A stretch of DNA of 64,000 nt from Hofstenia miamia (GCA_004352715.1 SCFE01000011.1:625505-689504), one strand, 5' to 3'. Positions 14,001-26,093 are shown, counted from the first letter of the stretch. Numbers and translations: made by a program. The notes: generated from the sequence alone by a model not told the origin.

Positions 14001-17000
14001 GAGTACACAATTGGTTCCACGTTACTTTGCTAAACTGCAAGTAAAAAGCAAACTACAATTTATTACTCGTTCTTTGTTTGTTTGGTTAGAATGTTCCACT
14101 GTGGAATGAAGTCCCAAGGAGTGAACATTCTACACTATGACTCTGGGCACCGGCAGCAATTTAATGCTTAGACGTTGTCGTCTGTTCCACAAAACTACCA
14201 GACAGTCTCACATCATCATCACCGCCCCCACATGTGCATAGCACACATGGCAGCACCTTCGTTACCCTGTTGTTTAACGTCCACTCTTGGTTCGGGACTC
14301 TGCAAAGCGACGCGCCCATCAAGTGTTAGCTCAGCACCACCCTTATGATTGGCTTTCGCCTTTCATAATGGGAGGTTGGCTTCTCCAGGAACCACCACGA
14401 GGAGATTACTCTCTAGGACGGTTCAGGCACACTTGCCCTTTCGGTTCCCATTTCTGCATTACATCTTCTGGCACTGCCTCGAATTATATCTACTTATTAT
14501 CTTCCGAAGGATCAACTTGCCATGTCTCTGGATCTGGAGTCAGTTTTTTTATAACATTTGTATAACATTCGATGGTCTTTGTTATCAATTTTGGATTATC
14601 TATGGCTCCTTTCCTATGCCAAATGATGGTAAACATTATAATGCAAACTTTCAAGAACATTTGCATTGTTAGCTTAGAGTCACATAGATAATTCTTTAAC
14701 TATATTTGAAGCCTCTCATAACCAATTCATTTTGTGAATTTCGCTTCGAAAATTCAAAGTTGATCTGTACTCCCACTAAGAATATTGAACTTTTATGATT
14801 TAACACTAACATTTCTCGTTCTTTCATTTACCTTACACCAGCAAATTGTCATCTAGGAATATGGAACGGAGTGCTATGGTATCTGGCCTTTATATGGCTT
14901 ATCATTGGGCATTGGACACTTATAGGACCTTTTTTACAATCTCAAGTTCTTCATGTTATAATGTCATTAGTGCAAACTCTCTACATATATTCATTCCAGA
15001 AAACAGGTATTGCGAGAATACTTCTCTACAGATAGCATCATTTATACTGATACTTCTGAGATGGCTTTAGAACTCACAGTGGTTAATGAAATATTCCTTA
15101 TGTTCCTTTTTGGTAAGTTACATAAGCAATTCTCGGCTTTAGAAATAATAAATAAGGAACTCATCCCTTGGCCTTATTGTAGACGGCTGTGATAGAGGGT
15201 GACAGTGATGTCACTTTTTCAAACAATCAGCTTCTTTATTCCATCATCAAGAAAACTCAAGTAACGAGATACATTCTGATGGAACATTCATTTGCTTAGG
15301 TTAATTTGGTCTACTATAAGAATCTACATGTGAGATGGAATCAATCAATTTAAGATCCGGAGATGCTGCCTGCCTACAGACTGACAATTTTGCAATGTTA
15401 ATAAATTATTTTTTTCGTCTCTCCAAAGTGCTTTAAAACATTTGATTCCAATATAAAAGGCGGAAAATTGGCGCACTAAATTAGTTCGTATTTTGAAAGC
15501 AAATTGATACTAATAAGAAATTGCCTTTATAGATGTAAAGTTTTAAAGTGCTGTTGTTGTTCTCCAACATAGTTTACTAGAGGGGTTTGAGTCATATGAC
15601 AATGCCTAGGGCTTCATGTGTTAATAGTATCCACGGATGTCTCAATTAATATGTTATTTAAAAGGATTAATTACATCTGATACAATATATTTCAAATCAG
15701 GTGTTTTCTCTTAATGTATTTGTTTCACAACTTGGGAAAATTATGTCTAAATGAAACATTATCACTATATTGCACGAAGTTCAACAATAATTATGATTTG
15801 AGGTTAATTACTCTGTTTTATTGATAGCACGGGGCCAGAGATCATTTAAGTTAAGCTAAATGAGGTTTTCCAACGACTATAGTATGAGTGAAATATACTG
15901 CTGTAAGAATACAGATTACCTCGTCGGAGATATATTGCAATTAATTTTCTCAACTTTTCTAAAAAGTTCCGGAATTTTGATGATTTATATCAAAATGTCA
16001 GAAAAGAAGCTTACTGCAAACAAGCAAGCACATAATAAAATTGAATTCAAATGTCATTCAGAATATTTTGCTATTCAACTGCTACCTATTGGCAGAGGTG
16101 TTTTGGAAGGATGGCTAAGCCCCCACCAATAAAATCATATACTCCAATGGGGACATTAACACACATGCCCATTTTCACTAATTTTCAAAGTTTACAACAG
16201 ATGATAGTGAATAAAAATTGAATTTCAACATTGATTTTAGCAATTCTTAAAAATGATACAAATTTGTAAGAACTTTGTAAATTTACTTAAATGTATCACC
16301 AATATTTCTAATATATTTAACAAATTCGTAAATATGATATATTTTTAAAAAATTTGCTGGTGGTGTGGGGTACTAAGTTCCTTTTCTGGATCCGTACTGC
16401 AAAAATCTATATTCTATTAGTAAAACTGCTTCCTACCAATATCATCACTAGAGAGTGGCAATATGGGCTTAACATGGACTCGAACCCGACCCAATGAGAA
16501 TATCAGCTACCTGAACTCGACCCAAATATGACTAAAATTCGCAATATTTAACGCCTTGGATCTCTATTCAATCAAATGGTGATTGACATCAGTCATTCTC
16601 TCATAATAGAATCCTATTTCTTTCATTTTTAATGTTTTGAAATTTAAACTTTGAAGACATTTCCAGCGCTCGTAGAACTATCCAGTTCTCCAGCCTAACC
16701 CAACCTGAAACCCAAAATCGGGTCAGGTTTATTCAGTTATCTGAAGGCAAGGGTGGATACTGAACATTTTCCTAAAAGTGCCCAATGTAGACTAAAATAC
16801 TAAGTTCATAATCAGTTACTAGTGCTAGGGTGTACACAAAGCATTGAATTTTAAAATTTTAAAATTTACCACTATGCACCGACTTCACTATCTTCCACTG
16901 ACTCCAAAAATTATATATATATACAATTTTTTCAATTTTCTAACAACACTTAAATAATAGCATGGTGTTTTTTTTAAGATATTTTGGGCATTATGCACTA

Positions 17001-20000
17001 CAAAATAAACCAATTTTTTGTGTATTTTCAATGGCATAAGATTAAGAAAAAGCAAAATTTTCACTTAATGTTATGAATGTCTGCTTAGTTTCTAACTCAA
17101 TCAATATTGTTCAATATGTTCATAAAGTTCAAGAAAATCAACCAATCCAAAAATGTAAAACTTTCGCTAAAATCAACAAATTCTAAAATTAATAAAATTG
17201 CACTGAGCTTTGATACTTGACACAAATTTGATTTTGGAATTTTAGAGTAGGTAATGAACTCTGAGCATAATGTTGAAAGAGAATACAAAAAATTTGACCA
17301 ATCCTATTGAGTATCATGAATTGGGTTGAAAAGAATTGGTAGACAAGGAGAAAATTTTATATAATTATTACTTATACCATGCTTAATATTTTACATTGTT
17401 CTTTTGCGTATAGATTAATCACTAAGGATTTTAATTGCCATAGTGCTGCTGTAGCTATGCTAATCAAATTTCATTAGTAATTTTTAAGAGAATACTTATT
17501 GAAAATTTTATTTCAAAATTAAAATAGCCCATAGAAAAAATCTTAATTGAAAAGTCAAAAAATATTTAATATGAAAAATATATATGAGTTTGTGAATTAA
17601 AAAATATATTTTCGTTTGGTAAATAGGGATATTACTGAGGGAACAGTTAAGCAGAAAGATAGAAGTGAATGAGTTGGAGGAAGACATTGAAAAGATTCAA
17701 ATCAATTCTTATGATAAAATGCAGTAATATATATATATATATATATANNNNNNNNNNNNNNNNNNNNNNNNNNNNNNNNNNNNNNNNNNNNNNNNNNNNN
17801 NNNNNNNNNNNNNNNNNNNNNNNNNNNNNNNNNNNNNNNNNNNNNNNNNNNNNNNNNNNNNNNNNNNNNNNNNNNNNNNNNNNNNNNNNNNNNNNNNNNN
17901 NNNNNNNNNNNNNNNNNNNNNNNNNNNNNNNNNNNNNNNNNNNNNNNNNNNNNNNNNNNNNNNNNNNNNNNNNNNNNNNNNNNNNNNNNNNNNNNNNNNN
18001 NNNNNNNNNNNNNNNNNNNNNNNNNNNNNNNNNNNNNNNNNNNNNNNNNNNNNNNNNNNNNNNNNNNNNNNNNNNNNNNNNNNNNNNNNNNNNNNNNNNN
18101 NNNNNNNNNNNNNNNNNNNNNNNNNNTATATATATAGTAATATCACATTTGTTCCCATTCACTCCATCCAAAATAGTGAATAGGAATACTTTTAAAATTT
18201 AAAACAGATTCCTGAAAACTAAATATTCTGATTTTTATTGAAGTGTAATCTCATGATATATATAGTTGTATGAAATGCATTTTATAAATACCAGATCTTT
18301 GAAACAACATAAAAAACTGTCTCTATTCCTCCTATTTGATGGTACTAAGAAATTTTTGTTTGAAATTTTTATTATAGAAGTTTATTGAATTTTTCATGTT
18401 TTACAGGGGGCCCTGTGCTACATGTATGAGAAATTGCAAGGTAAATACTGAAGGTCAACAATACATGTAATTAACCCAAAACTTTTGTATTGCTCTACCT
18501 ATATAAGTGTTGTAATTACATTGTAGCATTTTAACAAAGCTCTTAAGCTAATTGTATTAATTCTCAATACAAGAGTGACAGATGGCTTTTGATTCTCTGT
18601 AGCCACTTCTCTTCGACGTTGATAACGCAAATATTTCTTCCAAATGGCAGAGATAAAAAAGAGATTTTCTTCTTTTACTGACGATATTCAAGCAAATGAA
18701 AAATCTAGCAAAGAGCGAATAGGAATTCTTCTCCGATGTATTGGCGAAGAGGCGAACGAGTTATTCGAAAATTTTGCTTGATCTTGCACTGAAGACAAAT
18801 CCAAATTTGAAGATGTGAAAAAGTTCGACGATCACTTCTCACGTGGGTTTTCAATTCCATACCATTGGTTAATCTTCAATGAAAATCCATCAATACGTAA
18901 ATATACATTGAACCCATTGCAAAAATTGTAATTTTCAGAACCTAGGCGACAGCCTTATTTGGGATAGAATTATCATGACAACAGAAAATCCGCAGCTACA
19001 TGAGCGACTTCTGATAGAGTCAAATATTACGATCCAGAAAGTGATTACATTACAAACAGTTATAATTTTGACCATTCATACAACAGTTTCCCAGAAGATG
19101 TACCTGATGAGAGTGCTGATGTAAATGAAGGCCAGGATAATACTTCACCCATCACGTTATCAACCCCAACACAATTAATGAACCAAAGAAGATCTGAAAG
19201 ACAAAGAAGACCACCTGATTTTTATGGATGTCCCATTTAATAAGCAAGTCGGAAATCTTGAAAGAAGAGATGTGTTACATGTATGAGAAGTTGCAAGGTA
19301 AATACTGATGGTCAACAATACATGTAATTAACCCAACAACTTGTGTATTGCTATACCTACAGGGTGTAACAAAAGTAACCAGACGCTTCATTTTACGAGA
19401 AATCTAACTATTCATAAAATTAAAAAACGAATAATTTATAGTAGAATGTACAGTCTAGTGAATCTAAATCAACTTACTGAGGTTATAATGTCCAAAACGA
19501 TGAATCATAAAAGAAGAAAGTGTTCATAGCAAATGTTCAAAATGATTACCATCATGTTCAATGCATTTGTTAATCCGGTCAAGAACAGACCGGCACACCT
19601 TGTTCACCAAATCTAATGGTATGGCATGAATTTCTTCGAATAGCATTCTTCAGATCGTCCATAGTGCGTGGGTTTCTGCCATAAACTTTGTTCTTTAGTA
19701 AGTTTCAAAGTTTCACAGAAAAAAGTCGGGTACGGTCAGGTCCGGGGGTGAGCTTCATCTTGCTGAACTACAGTTTTATGCTTTCATTTTGGAAGCGTCT
19801 GGTTACTTTTGTAAACCCTGTATATAAGTGTTGTAATTACTTTGTAATATTTTAACAAAGTTATTAACCTATTTGTATTAATTCTCAATAGAGGACCGAG
19901 CCCTTTCATCCTCCTCGTCCCCTATCTGTATCTGTAGCTGCTCGATGTCACTCTCTAATCATCACAATCAAGTTAATTTGGGCGTTCTGTGAATCAGTAA

Positions 20001-21403
20001 GAACCAACTGGTCATATGTCGGAAATTCAACTGATCTTAAATTTTTGTTGTGTGTTATGGTTAGAGTAATTAGTTGTTTAAAATTGAATTTACTGGAATG
20101 GGGAAAACGAGGTTAACAAGTAAGGGTACACATAAACATGTTATGGATATATGCGAGTATGAGAATTACCTTACCAGTACAGCCATACTTTCCATAACAT
20201 CACAATAATGTGATCAGCTATTCTCAATTATATAGTATAACATTTCAATAGCTTTGAAAAAGCATAGAATAACTTCAATAGTCAAATATTATTGCGCCCC
20301 CTACCTGAAAAGATAGCAAAGCACCCCTGCCTATTGATTCCTGTAACATTTGAGCTAGACAGTGCTTCAAACTTTTCTTAACGTAAAAACAAAATGAGTA
20401 AATAGCAAAGTCTAATTTTCTATATTTCATTACCAAAAATTCATGAAAATTTTGAGCATTCCCCACAAAGAGTGTAAAATAGGAAAACATTTTCAAACTT
20501 TTTAACTACTGCTTTACAAGTAGAATGAATTCTTTTATATACTCTACATATGTTGTCATACTGAATGTAACTTAAGAATATTGAACAATACCGTATTGAA
20601 TTTGTCTTCAAGTTTAATGACAAATCCTCGTTTTTGCCTGAAGCATTGACGAGTGAGGCAAGAAGACTCTTCAAATGCATTAAAGCATTGCTTCCCAGAA
20701 TTGTTCAGTACTTTGTATTTATTTTCTTGCTGAAAGCCAATGAAAACTAAATTTATTAATTAATTGCATCTGATTATTGAATAGCAAGCAAGCATTCAGA
20801 TTACAGTAATCTAAAGTTTGTAGTAGTACATAAAAATAACATTTTCAGGCCTCCCGGCCACAACTGTTCCCTAGCTTTTGATACAGTGGGGTGGCTTAAA
20901 ATTAATGCATGTTTCAAACTAAAGCAATCATGCACATTCATATATCTAGAGAAATCCTATAATATATCCTACTTGCAACATATGGTAACTAAACTGTGGA
21001 ACATTACATTATGAAATATGTGCTAAATGGAATTATAAATAACCCAGGAAAAAAAATTCACTCTAGCAGACAATAACAACTTGCACACGTATACCAAAAT
21101 TGTAAATAACACACGTCTATATACAAGCCAAACACTATATTGAAAATAATACAGATTTCTTTGTTTGTACTAAAATTTTTGCACCAATTTAGCAGTAAAC
21201 TAGATTTGATTTTTATCATTATTACATAATAGCAGCTACCTTTATGATTTAGGAGACTTAGAAAACGTCATACCTTCTTTTAAATTTACTGCTTGCTGAA
21301 TGAGGAGACTATCCAGATCAAGAATTGACACTAGGCCTTTGGGAATACAAGGATCATCCACATCATCACATGGCGTCCAGTCGGATAATTCAACACTATC
21401 AAT
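8077..21403 (-). CDS. Phospholipid scramblase family protein (gene model, 5' partial, one or more exons missing)
   Basis: Five minus-strand exons: 21274-21403, 10781-10914, 10408-10537, 8203-8305 and 8077-8156. The last four join in phase (0, 2, 0, 1) to a TGA stop. Family marks in order: IPKGLVSILDLDSLLIQQ (scramblase start), EVLRIIRPFKC, ECPPGEAIG, AYIDGPCC, GVAREAFTNAGQF, then TFPKDLDVRGKA and a hydrophobic C-terminal segment. The family moves phospholipids across membranes or acts in signalling, usually anchored by palmitoylation and the C-terminal helix. The usual dense cysteine cluster after RPFKC is reduced to SKCCW. The exon for the block between the first and second visible exons (phase 1 to phase 0) was not found; two N gaps lie in that interval. 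Paralogue not determined. Confidence 0.85.
8203..8305 (-). CDS. Scramblase exon: REAFT block
   Basis: Acceptor CTATTTAG/ATT and donor ACAT/GTAAAT delimit 103 nt coding for GDELGTLVKQFSGVAREAFT and NAGQFLVT. This is the family block G-x-I-x-K-x-W-x-G-x-x-R-E-A-F-T, with W replaced by F. Phase 0 in, 1 out. Confidence 0.83.
9320..9922. repeat. Large imperfect palindrome (foldback) of about 600 bp
   Basis: Arms of about 270 bp (9320-9600 and 9660-9922) are inverted copies. Paired landmarks include ACACGAAATATTTC / GAAATATTTCGTGT, GATGGCGTACGAAAATTGAT / its inverse, and GAGAAGTCATAG / CTATGACTTCTC. Both strands show mirrored frames. Probably a foldback or MITE; no target duplication recognised. 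Confidence 0.75.
10408..10537 (-). CDS. Scramblase exon: GPC block
   Basis: The exon reads CTKWHQKLEIIL ... AYIDGPCCSLRWF and ends in MTFK before GTCTGG. The tryptophan-to-GPC spacing and the GPCC motif match the centre of scramblase domains. Phase 2 in, phase 0 out. Confidence 0.82.
10781..10914 (-). CDS. Scramblase exon: RPFKC and PPG block
   Basis: The exon encodes EVLRIIRPFKCLASKCCW and later VECPPGEAIGKV, both family landmarks. The acceptor is TTTTAG/GAAG. I chose the donor AATGT/GTAAGA because it leaves phase 2 and joins the next exon in frame; an earlier GTAAAG donor does not. Confidence 0.82.
10973..11017. repeat. (TA)n microsatellite
   Basis: An uninterrupted TA run of about 45 bp. 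Similar runs occur at 3098-3121, 10203-10250, 29310-29328, 35347-35368, 36738-36760 and 44634-44655, and border the N gaps at 17748-18126, 23805-24114 and 62748-63361. Confidence 0.9.
11416..11880 (+). CDS. Duplicate of the unrecognised ORF, with continuation
   Basis: The part from IFKNDKPILQQ to LETKVLLR equals 12673-12861. Beyond it the frame adds about 40 codons to an N at 11744, then in a shifted frame CIKEAHIKFSEFHPHVDKHF and HIQAHIAALKKANYIERSS. The 27 bases GCATCAAAGAAG... occur at both 11421 and 11747, a sign of a wrong join. Confidence 0.35.
12380..12861 (+). CDS. Unrecognised ORF running into an N gap
   Basis: An open frame from about 12413 (ARDRGILYITALIDALYCS) runs through NNLQTIQNFMKTPLYKNSIE and DKPILQQVEVLKETINITSH to the gap at 12862. 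It is a coding-like, soluble, helix-rich sequence without a motif I know. About 185 bp of it recur at 11452-11638, where the frame continues further (RRGKPSLEEITTEDIHNNIS). Probably part of a transposon gene or a host exon in a misassembled block. Confidence 0.35.
12862..13810. other. Assembly gap (N)
   Basis: 949 N. Other gaps: 17748-18126, 23805-24114, 30982-31981 (exactly 1000), 50528-50612, 51060-51256 and 62748-63361. The missing scramblase exon could be in the first or second of these. Confidence 0.95.
13811..15300. other. GC-richer island without a recognised gene
   Basis: This part and 11020-11420 and 11890-12250 are clearly less AT-rich than the flanks, with C-rich stretches (CACCGCCCCCACATGTGC, CGCCGGCCGGAGG). 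Frames at 14287-14672 do not match anything I know. Probably inserted repeat material around the gap. Confidence 0.4.
16449..16765. mobile_element. hAT-like MITE (ACCCGACCCGA family), copy 2
   Basis: It begins TAGAGAGTGGCAATATGGGC and contains GAACCCGACCC on the left and AATCGGGTCAGGTTT on the right. The core (CGCCTTGGATC, CATCAGTCATTC) matches 6115-6165. The right end has diverged. Confidence 0.55.
18414..18569 (+). repeat. 5' LTR
   Basis: About 156 bp, from TGTGCTACATG to TTCTCAATA, matching the split 3' LTR. The right border is judged from where the two copies stop matching. Confidence 0.75.
19271..19890 (+). repeat. 3' LTR, split by MITE insertion
   Basis: TGTGTTACATGTATGAG starts the LTR. 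It breaks at TA 19358-19359 and resumes at 19823 with TATAAGTGTTGTAATTAC, as in the 5' LTR. Confidence 0.78.
19360..19820 (-). mobile_element. Tc1/mariner-superfamily element, truncated, nested in the 3' LTR
   Basis: TIRs CAGGGTGTAACAAAAGTAAC and its inverse at 19797-19820 are flanked by TA. The minus strand has the C-terminal end of a DDE transposase: LLKNKVYGRNPRTMDDLKNA, then after a frameshift IPLDLVNKVCRSVLDRINKC and EHDGNHFEHLL. The N-terminal DNA-binding and catalytic parts are lost at 461 bp. Confidence 0.8.
21274..21403 (-). CDS. Scramblase exon: N-terminal start of conserved domain
   Basis: Acceptor TTTAG/ATTGAT and donor GAAG/GTATGA delimit 130 nt. It encodes an acidic lead (DDVDDPC) and IPKGLVSILDLDSLLIQQ, matching the PxGLxxLxxxDxLLIxQ opening of scramblases. 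It leaves in phase 1, so a further exon must follow before 10914. Confidence 0.8.
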
Positions 21404-22689
21404 CTAAATTTACAAATCCAAATGTATTGGTGTAACTTAGAAAGTATATTCTAAATATTTAGTTTTAAGAAAAACTGAACCTTTGCAATAAATTTAATGC
21501 TTAGCCTAAATAATAGGCACTCAATATACTACTACAAAAACGAATTTCGAAGAATTTCTTATTAGTGGACAATTCTGGAAATCAATCCATAAATTTGTAA
21601 GCATTATTATTAATTTTTCCATCTTCCATTGGATATAAAGCAATCTGTCTCATTTTGTCATGAAAACGTGTTAGTAAGTAAGATCTTGCTAGGCAATCAA
21701 AGTTGAAAATTTGTATTGTTAACTTGAGAAATTAAATGCTACAAACAAGTTACGAGGTAATAAAATGATGTTGACACTTCTTCTATTGATGAGATTCTAG
21801 TATTTATAAAGTAAATAAGGGTTAATTTAGAAGTTCTTTTATTTTTATGATCTGTACTTACTAAACACGTACTAACGGAATTAAAGTCGTGTCCTTAATA
21901 ATACCGCCAACAAATAGGAAACTCAATTTTCTTCTTGATGACTGCAACTAAGACCATTGCACCTAAACAAATAATGTTTTTTTATATTTTGCCCTTAAAA
22001 TACCATAGAGCTTTTGTTTTTCAGTTACCCAGTGAAAATAGTATTCTTAAGTAGGAGTTTTGTAAGCAGAAATTCAAGCCCTTAATGTGCTAGAAGGATG
22101 CACAGAACAGAGTCAAACTTAATATGACATAGAGGAAATAGATGATAAATTGAATATTTGTAAGCGATCATTGGAATCAAAACATTTGTACTTATTTTAA
22201 TAGGGTATGCCTGTACTGCTCACTTCTCTTCAAGCTGTAGGTCAATGTAAATTATTTGCTGTTGAGCAAACACTTAACCAGCCGCATTTGCTCCGGAAAT
22301 CATCTCCAAAAAATCTGGCAAAAAATAATGGTACTACTTTCTTACAATAGTTTGTATGTGGGGCTTTATTAGATAATATTTATTGAACGAATACAGTAAA
22401 AAGGCACTGCCAATATTTTAAGCCGAAACCATTTCTGACGTATATGAAATGCCTCATTCCATAGATTTACTTCATCATTGAAGCACACTTATATGGAATA
22501 ACTCTACAATTTCTACTACATAGCGAAATTACTTTAGCTAAGAAACCTTAACTTGGGATGACAAGCACTCTCTAATTCATTAAAATGCAAATTCAATATA
22601 TATATATATATAGTATATATAGTAGCGTCGCGTTCTTAGGGGCCCTTGGCGCCCGCCCCACTAGATATTCTTATAAAATATATCTAAAA

Positions 22690-23065
22690 CTATAAATATA
22701 TGAAGAGGTAATACAAATCAATCTTGGCATGACAAAATTGCAAAAATGGTTAGATTATTAATAAACTTTAACTAAAAATAAAAACTTTTTGATGAAATAT
22801 TGGCAAGCATTGTTTTAGCAATCATGTATTGTGCATCCCTGTTTGTATGCATTCTTGAATGCATAAGACAAGACATGCAAGGCTGACCAAGGACTTTACA
22901 AATTCCTCAATTCTAATTTTGCTGTTTCTGTGAACATCTTCAGAATTATGCCTAAGTTTTCATTGATTTATAAAAAAACGGATGATGAATTTAATGTGGT
23001 AAGTGTAATACATTAATATTTTAGAGTCATTTTGAAAAGTTGCATTGAGTTTCATCTTGCAAAAA
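22690..23065. repeat. Dispersed repeat, copy 1
   Basis: It is similar, with much divergence, to 26690-27055: ATGACAAAATT, TTGTTTTAGCAATCATG, GCATTCTTGAAT, GAACATCTT and TTTTAGAGTCATTTT appear in the same order. Family unknown; no ends recognised. Confidence 0.5.
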
Positions 23066-23219
23066 AATCGAATTCTTTATATTGCTGTTAATTATGATGG
23101 TTTGCATTGATTTTTCATATACTTGAGCTTAGACACGCTTACACTTTACCAAAGAACACCTCCATAACTTTTGGATATCAATGATTCAAATGTAAGTAAT
23201 ATTGTAAATAATGAAAATT

Positions 23220-23765
23220 TCACGTTGTACTCTCAAAGGTAGTATTCAATCGACGCCTAATGGTGTGTGTTGATACATTCTGCACTACCGCACCTAGAAT
23301 TGCTTTGACTTCAAAAGATGAAGTGAATGGTTGATTGACGACGTAACGGTGAATGACACGGTCAGTCTGAGGGGTTGTCACTTTTGGTCTTCCCGACCGC
23401 TTGCGAGAGGAAAAATTTTGCAGTTGCTGATAGCGAGTAACACTTCTGGATACCGAAGATACTGACACGACCATTCTAACAGCTGTAACACGATAATTGT
23501 ACTCCTCCTCGTACAAGATATGAATTTGAGCACGCTTTGTTGGTGAAATTTCACTACCACGGACCATGTTTCAAACTATAATGATAGTGCTTTTTCAGTG
23601 AAAATGTATTTTGTGTAAATCTAAATTTGTGTTAATTTGATTGGCTAATTGAATCTGTTGTAAATTCTAAAAAAATGTGAATTCCAGGAATTTTACGAAG
23701 TTTCCAGGAAATAGCATAAAACACCCCTTAGACAGGTGACTGTTCCCAAAATTTTGACCAGTACT

Positions 23766-23768
<3 letters not shown>
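23220..23768 (-). mobile_element. Tc1-type transposon fragment: one TIR and transposase N-terminus
   Basis: A 115-codon frame (23220-23567) encodes MVRGSEISPTKRAQIHIL and later SRKRSGRPKVTTPQTDRVI, the paired-type helix-turn-helix and GRPR-like hook of Tc1 transposases. The TIR at about 23730-23768 reads, on the minus strand, AGTACTGGTCAAAATTTTGG. The DDE catalytic domain and the other TIR are missing. Confidence 0.8.
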
Positions 23769-23803
<35 letters not shown>

Positions 23804-24141
23804 TNNNNNNNNNNNNNNNNNNNNNNNNNNNNNNNNNNNNNNNNNNNNNNNNNNNNNNNNNNNNNNNNNNNNNNNNNNNNNNNNNNNNNNNNNNNNNNNN
23901 NNNNNNNNNNNNNNNNNNNNNNNNNNNNNNNNNNNNNNNNNNNNNNNNNNNNNNNNNNNNNNNNNNNNNNNNNNNNNNNNNNNNNNNNNNNNNNNNNNNN
24001 NNNNNNNNNNNNNNNNNNNNNNNNNNNNNNNNNNNNNNNNNNNNNNNNNNNNNNNNNNNNNNNNNNNNNNNNNNNNNNNNNNNNNNNNNNNNNNNNNNNN
24101 NNNNNNNNNNNNNNTATATATATATATATATATATATATGT

Positions 24142-24213
24142 ATTATTTCACAAATCTTTCTCTCTCTATTATATATATATATATATATTATAGAGAAAGA
24201 TTTGTGAAATAAT
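24142..24213. repeat. Near-perfect hairpin around a TA run
   Basis: ATTATTTCACAAATCTTTCT at the left is inverted at the right (AGAAAGATTTGTGAAATAAT) around (TA)n. It sits beside an N gap within a TA microsatellite. Confidence 0.8.
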
Positions 24214-26093
24214 AGTTGATAGAATTTCAATACTAACAGTTTTAAGTTGGTAATTGACATTTCTTAACCAATATTGGGCAATGCATATATTCATTTCAGT
24301 TGGATGCAATGCTATGATTTATGCTCAAAGTGAGTTTGTCTGTTGATTTTAAAGCTTTATGCTAATTAATGCAAGTTCGTGAGAGTTATATGTTAACTGA
24401 ATAGGTTTAATAAGTTTAACAATATTTATTTATATTTAAATGAAATTTTATACTAGCAATCCTCTTAATAAATATCATAATCTTGCAAAAATTGGTAAGA
24501 TCTTGGCAAGATATTACTAAATCTTGGTAAATTTTACAACAGAGCTGTAAGAATTTGCCAAGATATTACCAAACTCCTATCTACTTTTTCAATTTTCATT
24601 GATTAGGGGAATTAAACAGTTATTAAAAATCTGAAAGCACCAGGTGATAGAGTAGTGTTTTTGTATCATTGAACCAACAGTGGGTAGATTAGGGTTAAAA
24701 TAATATGTACAAATTTAGTCCTACCACCTCCTGCTTAATAATGATAATATTGTATTTATATAAAATGCTCTAGAAAAGCATGTCAAACAGAAATGCATAT
24801 GCATTACAAAATTTACTTCTTTATACCGCTTCTTCTAACACTAGAACCTCTTTAAAAAATGTTGAACAACTTCTATAATAATTATAGACCTTTTGGAAAA
24901 TAATGATCTACTTGGTATTGAAAGACGTCATGGATAATAAGCAAATTCCCCAATATATCATTAATTGAGTTTAAAAAACTTTTGGGGAAGAAGTAAAACC
25001 AGAATTGAAAATTCATTTGCAAGTTGTCATGCGTTTCTTGCCCATGCTCAACACGAAATTCCCATAGACAAACAATGGTGAGATAATGAGACTAGAATGC
25101 ATTTATAATGATAGATATGCATAGATGATAGCTTGCAAAAATTTCTTAAAGTAAAAGAACCACTTAGTTATATATGTAAACAATAAAGGAATGTCTTCAA
25201 ATTGTGCACACAATGTTTACCAAATAACTGTTAGCTTTTTCACACACATTAAGAGCAGAATTAATTTTTGAATGATGTTAAAATACAAATAGATTTTAAT
25301 TAAAAATTTTATTTTTCAGTGGTCATTAATACGTTTTCCTCTTTTTCTGATATTAGTGTTCGTGGTTTTTATTGAAATTTAGCAAGAGTGTTAATAGAAA
25401 TTCTAATTCTGATTGCAAAAATAATATTAAACTTCTTAGATATTTTCTATTCTCTGTGTCAATATCTTTTTCGATGGACAGGTTTTCTGTGCACTAAAAT
25501 TTATACTTACACAAGACCAAATCAAGAACATTGGAATCAAATCCTTATTCTTCAATAAATGCAAAATTGTAAATAACCAACTATATTTGATAAATTTACA
25601 GCATACATTCTTTTGAAAAAATGTTTTCATGCAAATTATTTGCTTAGGTGTGAAAAAATGGTCACTCATTAACTCGATTCGAGCAGGGGTGGGCGAAAAC
25701 TTAACCTCTCCTTATTCAGTCTTTGATTCATTACTCCAAATTTGAGGGGCATTTTTATTGACACTTGCTTACCTTTACTTGGGGTAGAAGCTGCCAAATT
25801 AAAATTTTCTAAATATCTGCTCATTTTATGCATAGTATTTTTGTTTTTAACCTTGAACATAGTCTTCCAATTTCTCAAAATCATAATTAGTGTTAGTGTG
25901 AAAAAAAATGTGTAGGAATAGCAGTAAAATTATTTTTGATAAGTTACGAATCAGTTCTGAAAAGTCCATCATTTCCAACTGATAAAACCACTATTAAATC
26001 TATTCCAAAGTTAACTCAATTTTGAGACTTGATGACGTCAACAAAATAATGGTGCCCCCTCATTTCAGAACATTCCAGGCTGTTAGTGCAGAT
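24214..26093. other. AT-rich sequence, no gene except one candidate exon
   Basis: Nothing seen apart from the candidate exon at 25773-25824 and short AT-rich frames. Confidence 0.5.
25773..25824 (-). CDS. Possible small coding exon beginning with ATG
   Basis: A short frame MSRYLENFNLAASTPSK ends at a strong donor (AAAG/GTAAGC). It lies upstream of the first scramblase exon on the same strand and could be its first coding exon. Its phase (1) does not fit the first visible exon (0), so another exon would be needed. Candidate only. Confidence 0.2.

Larger units (their letters stand above)
18414..19890 (+). mobile_element. Internally deleted LTR retrotransposon (Ty3-type), with a MITE in its 3' LTR
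   Basis: The 5' LTR is about 18414-18569 and begins TGTGCTACATGTATGAG. The 3' LTR is 19271-19359 plus 19823-19890 and is nearly identical once the nested MITE is removed. Between them are a gag-like start (18644 on: RIGILLRCIGEEANELFENF, then a stop) and a pol tail ending RRSERQRRPPDFYG at 19240. Protease, RT, RNase H and integrase are deleted. It lies between two scramblase exons. Confidence 0.78.

Noticed and set aside
17669-18202. Long frames through N and TA runs on both strands
   Set aside because: Open only because N is read as an unknown residue; the same applies to frames at 23667-24260, 30943-31981 and 62686-63449.
20275-20680. Two overlapping minus frames with many Cys and Lys
   Set aside because: Checked as the missing scramblase exon; none of the expected landmarks are present.
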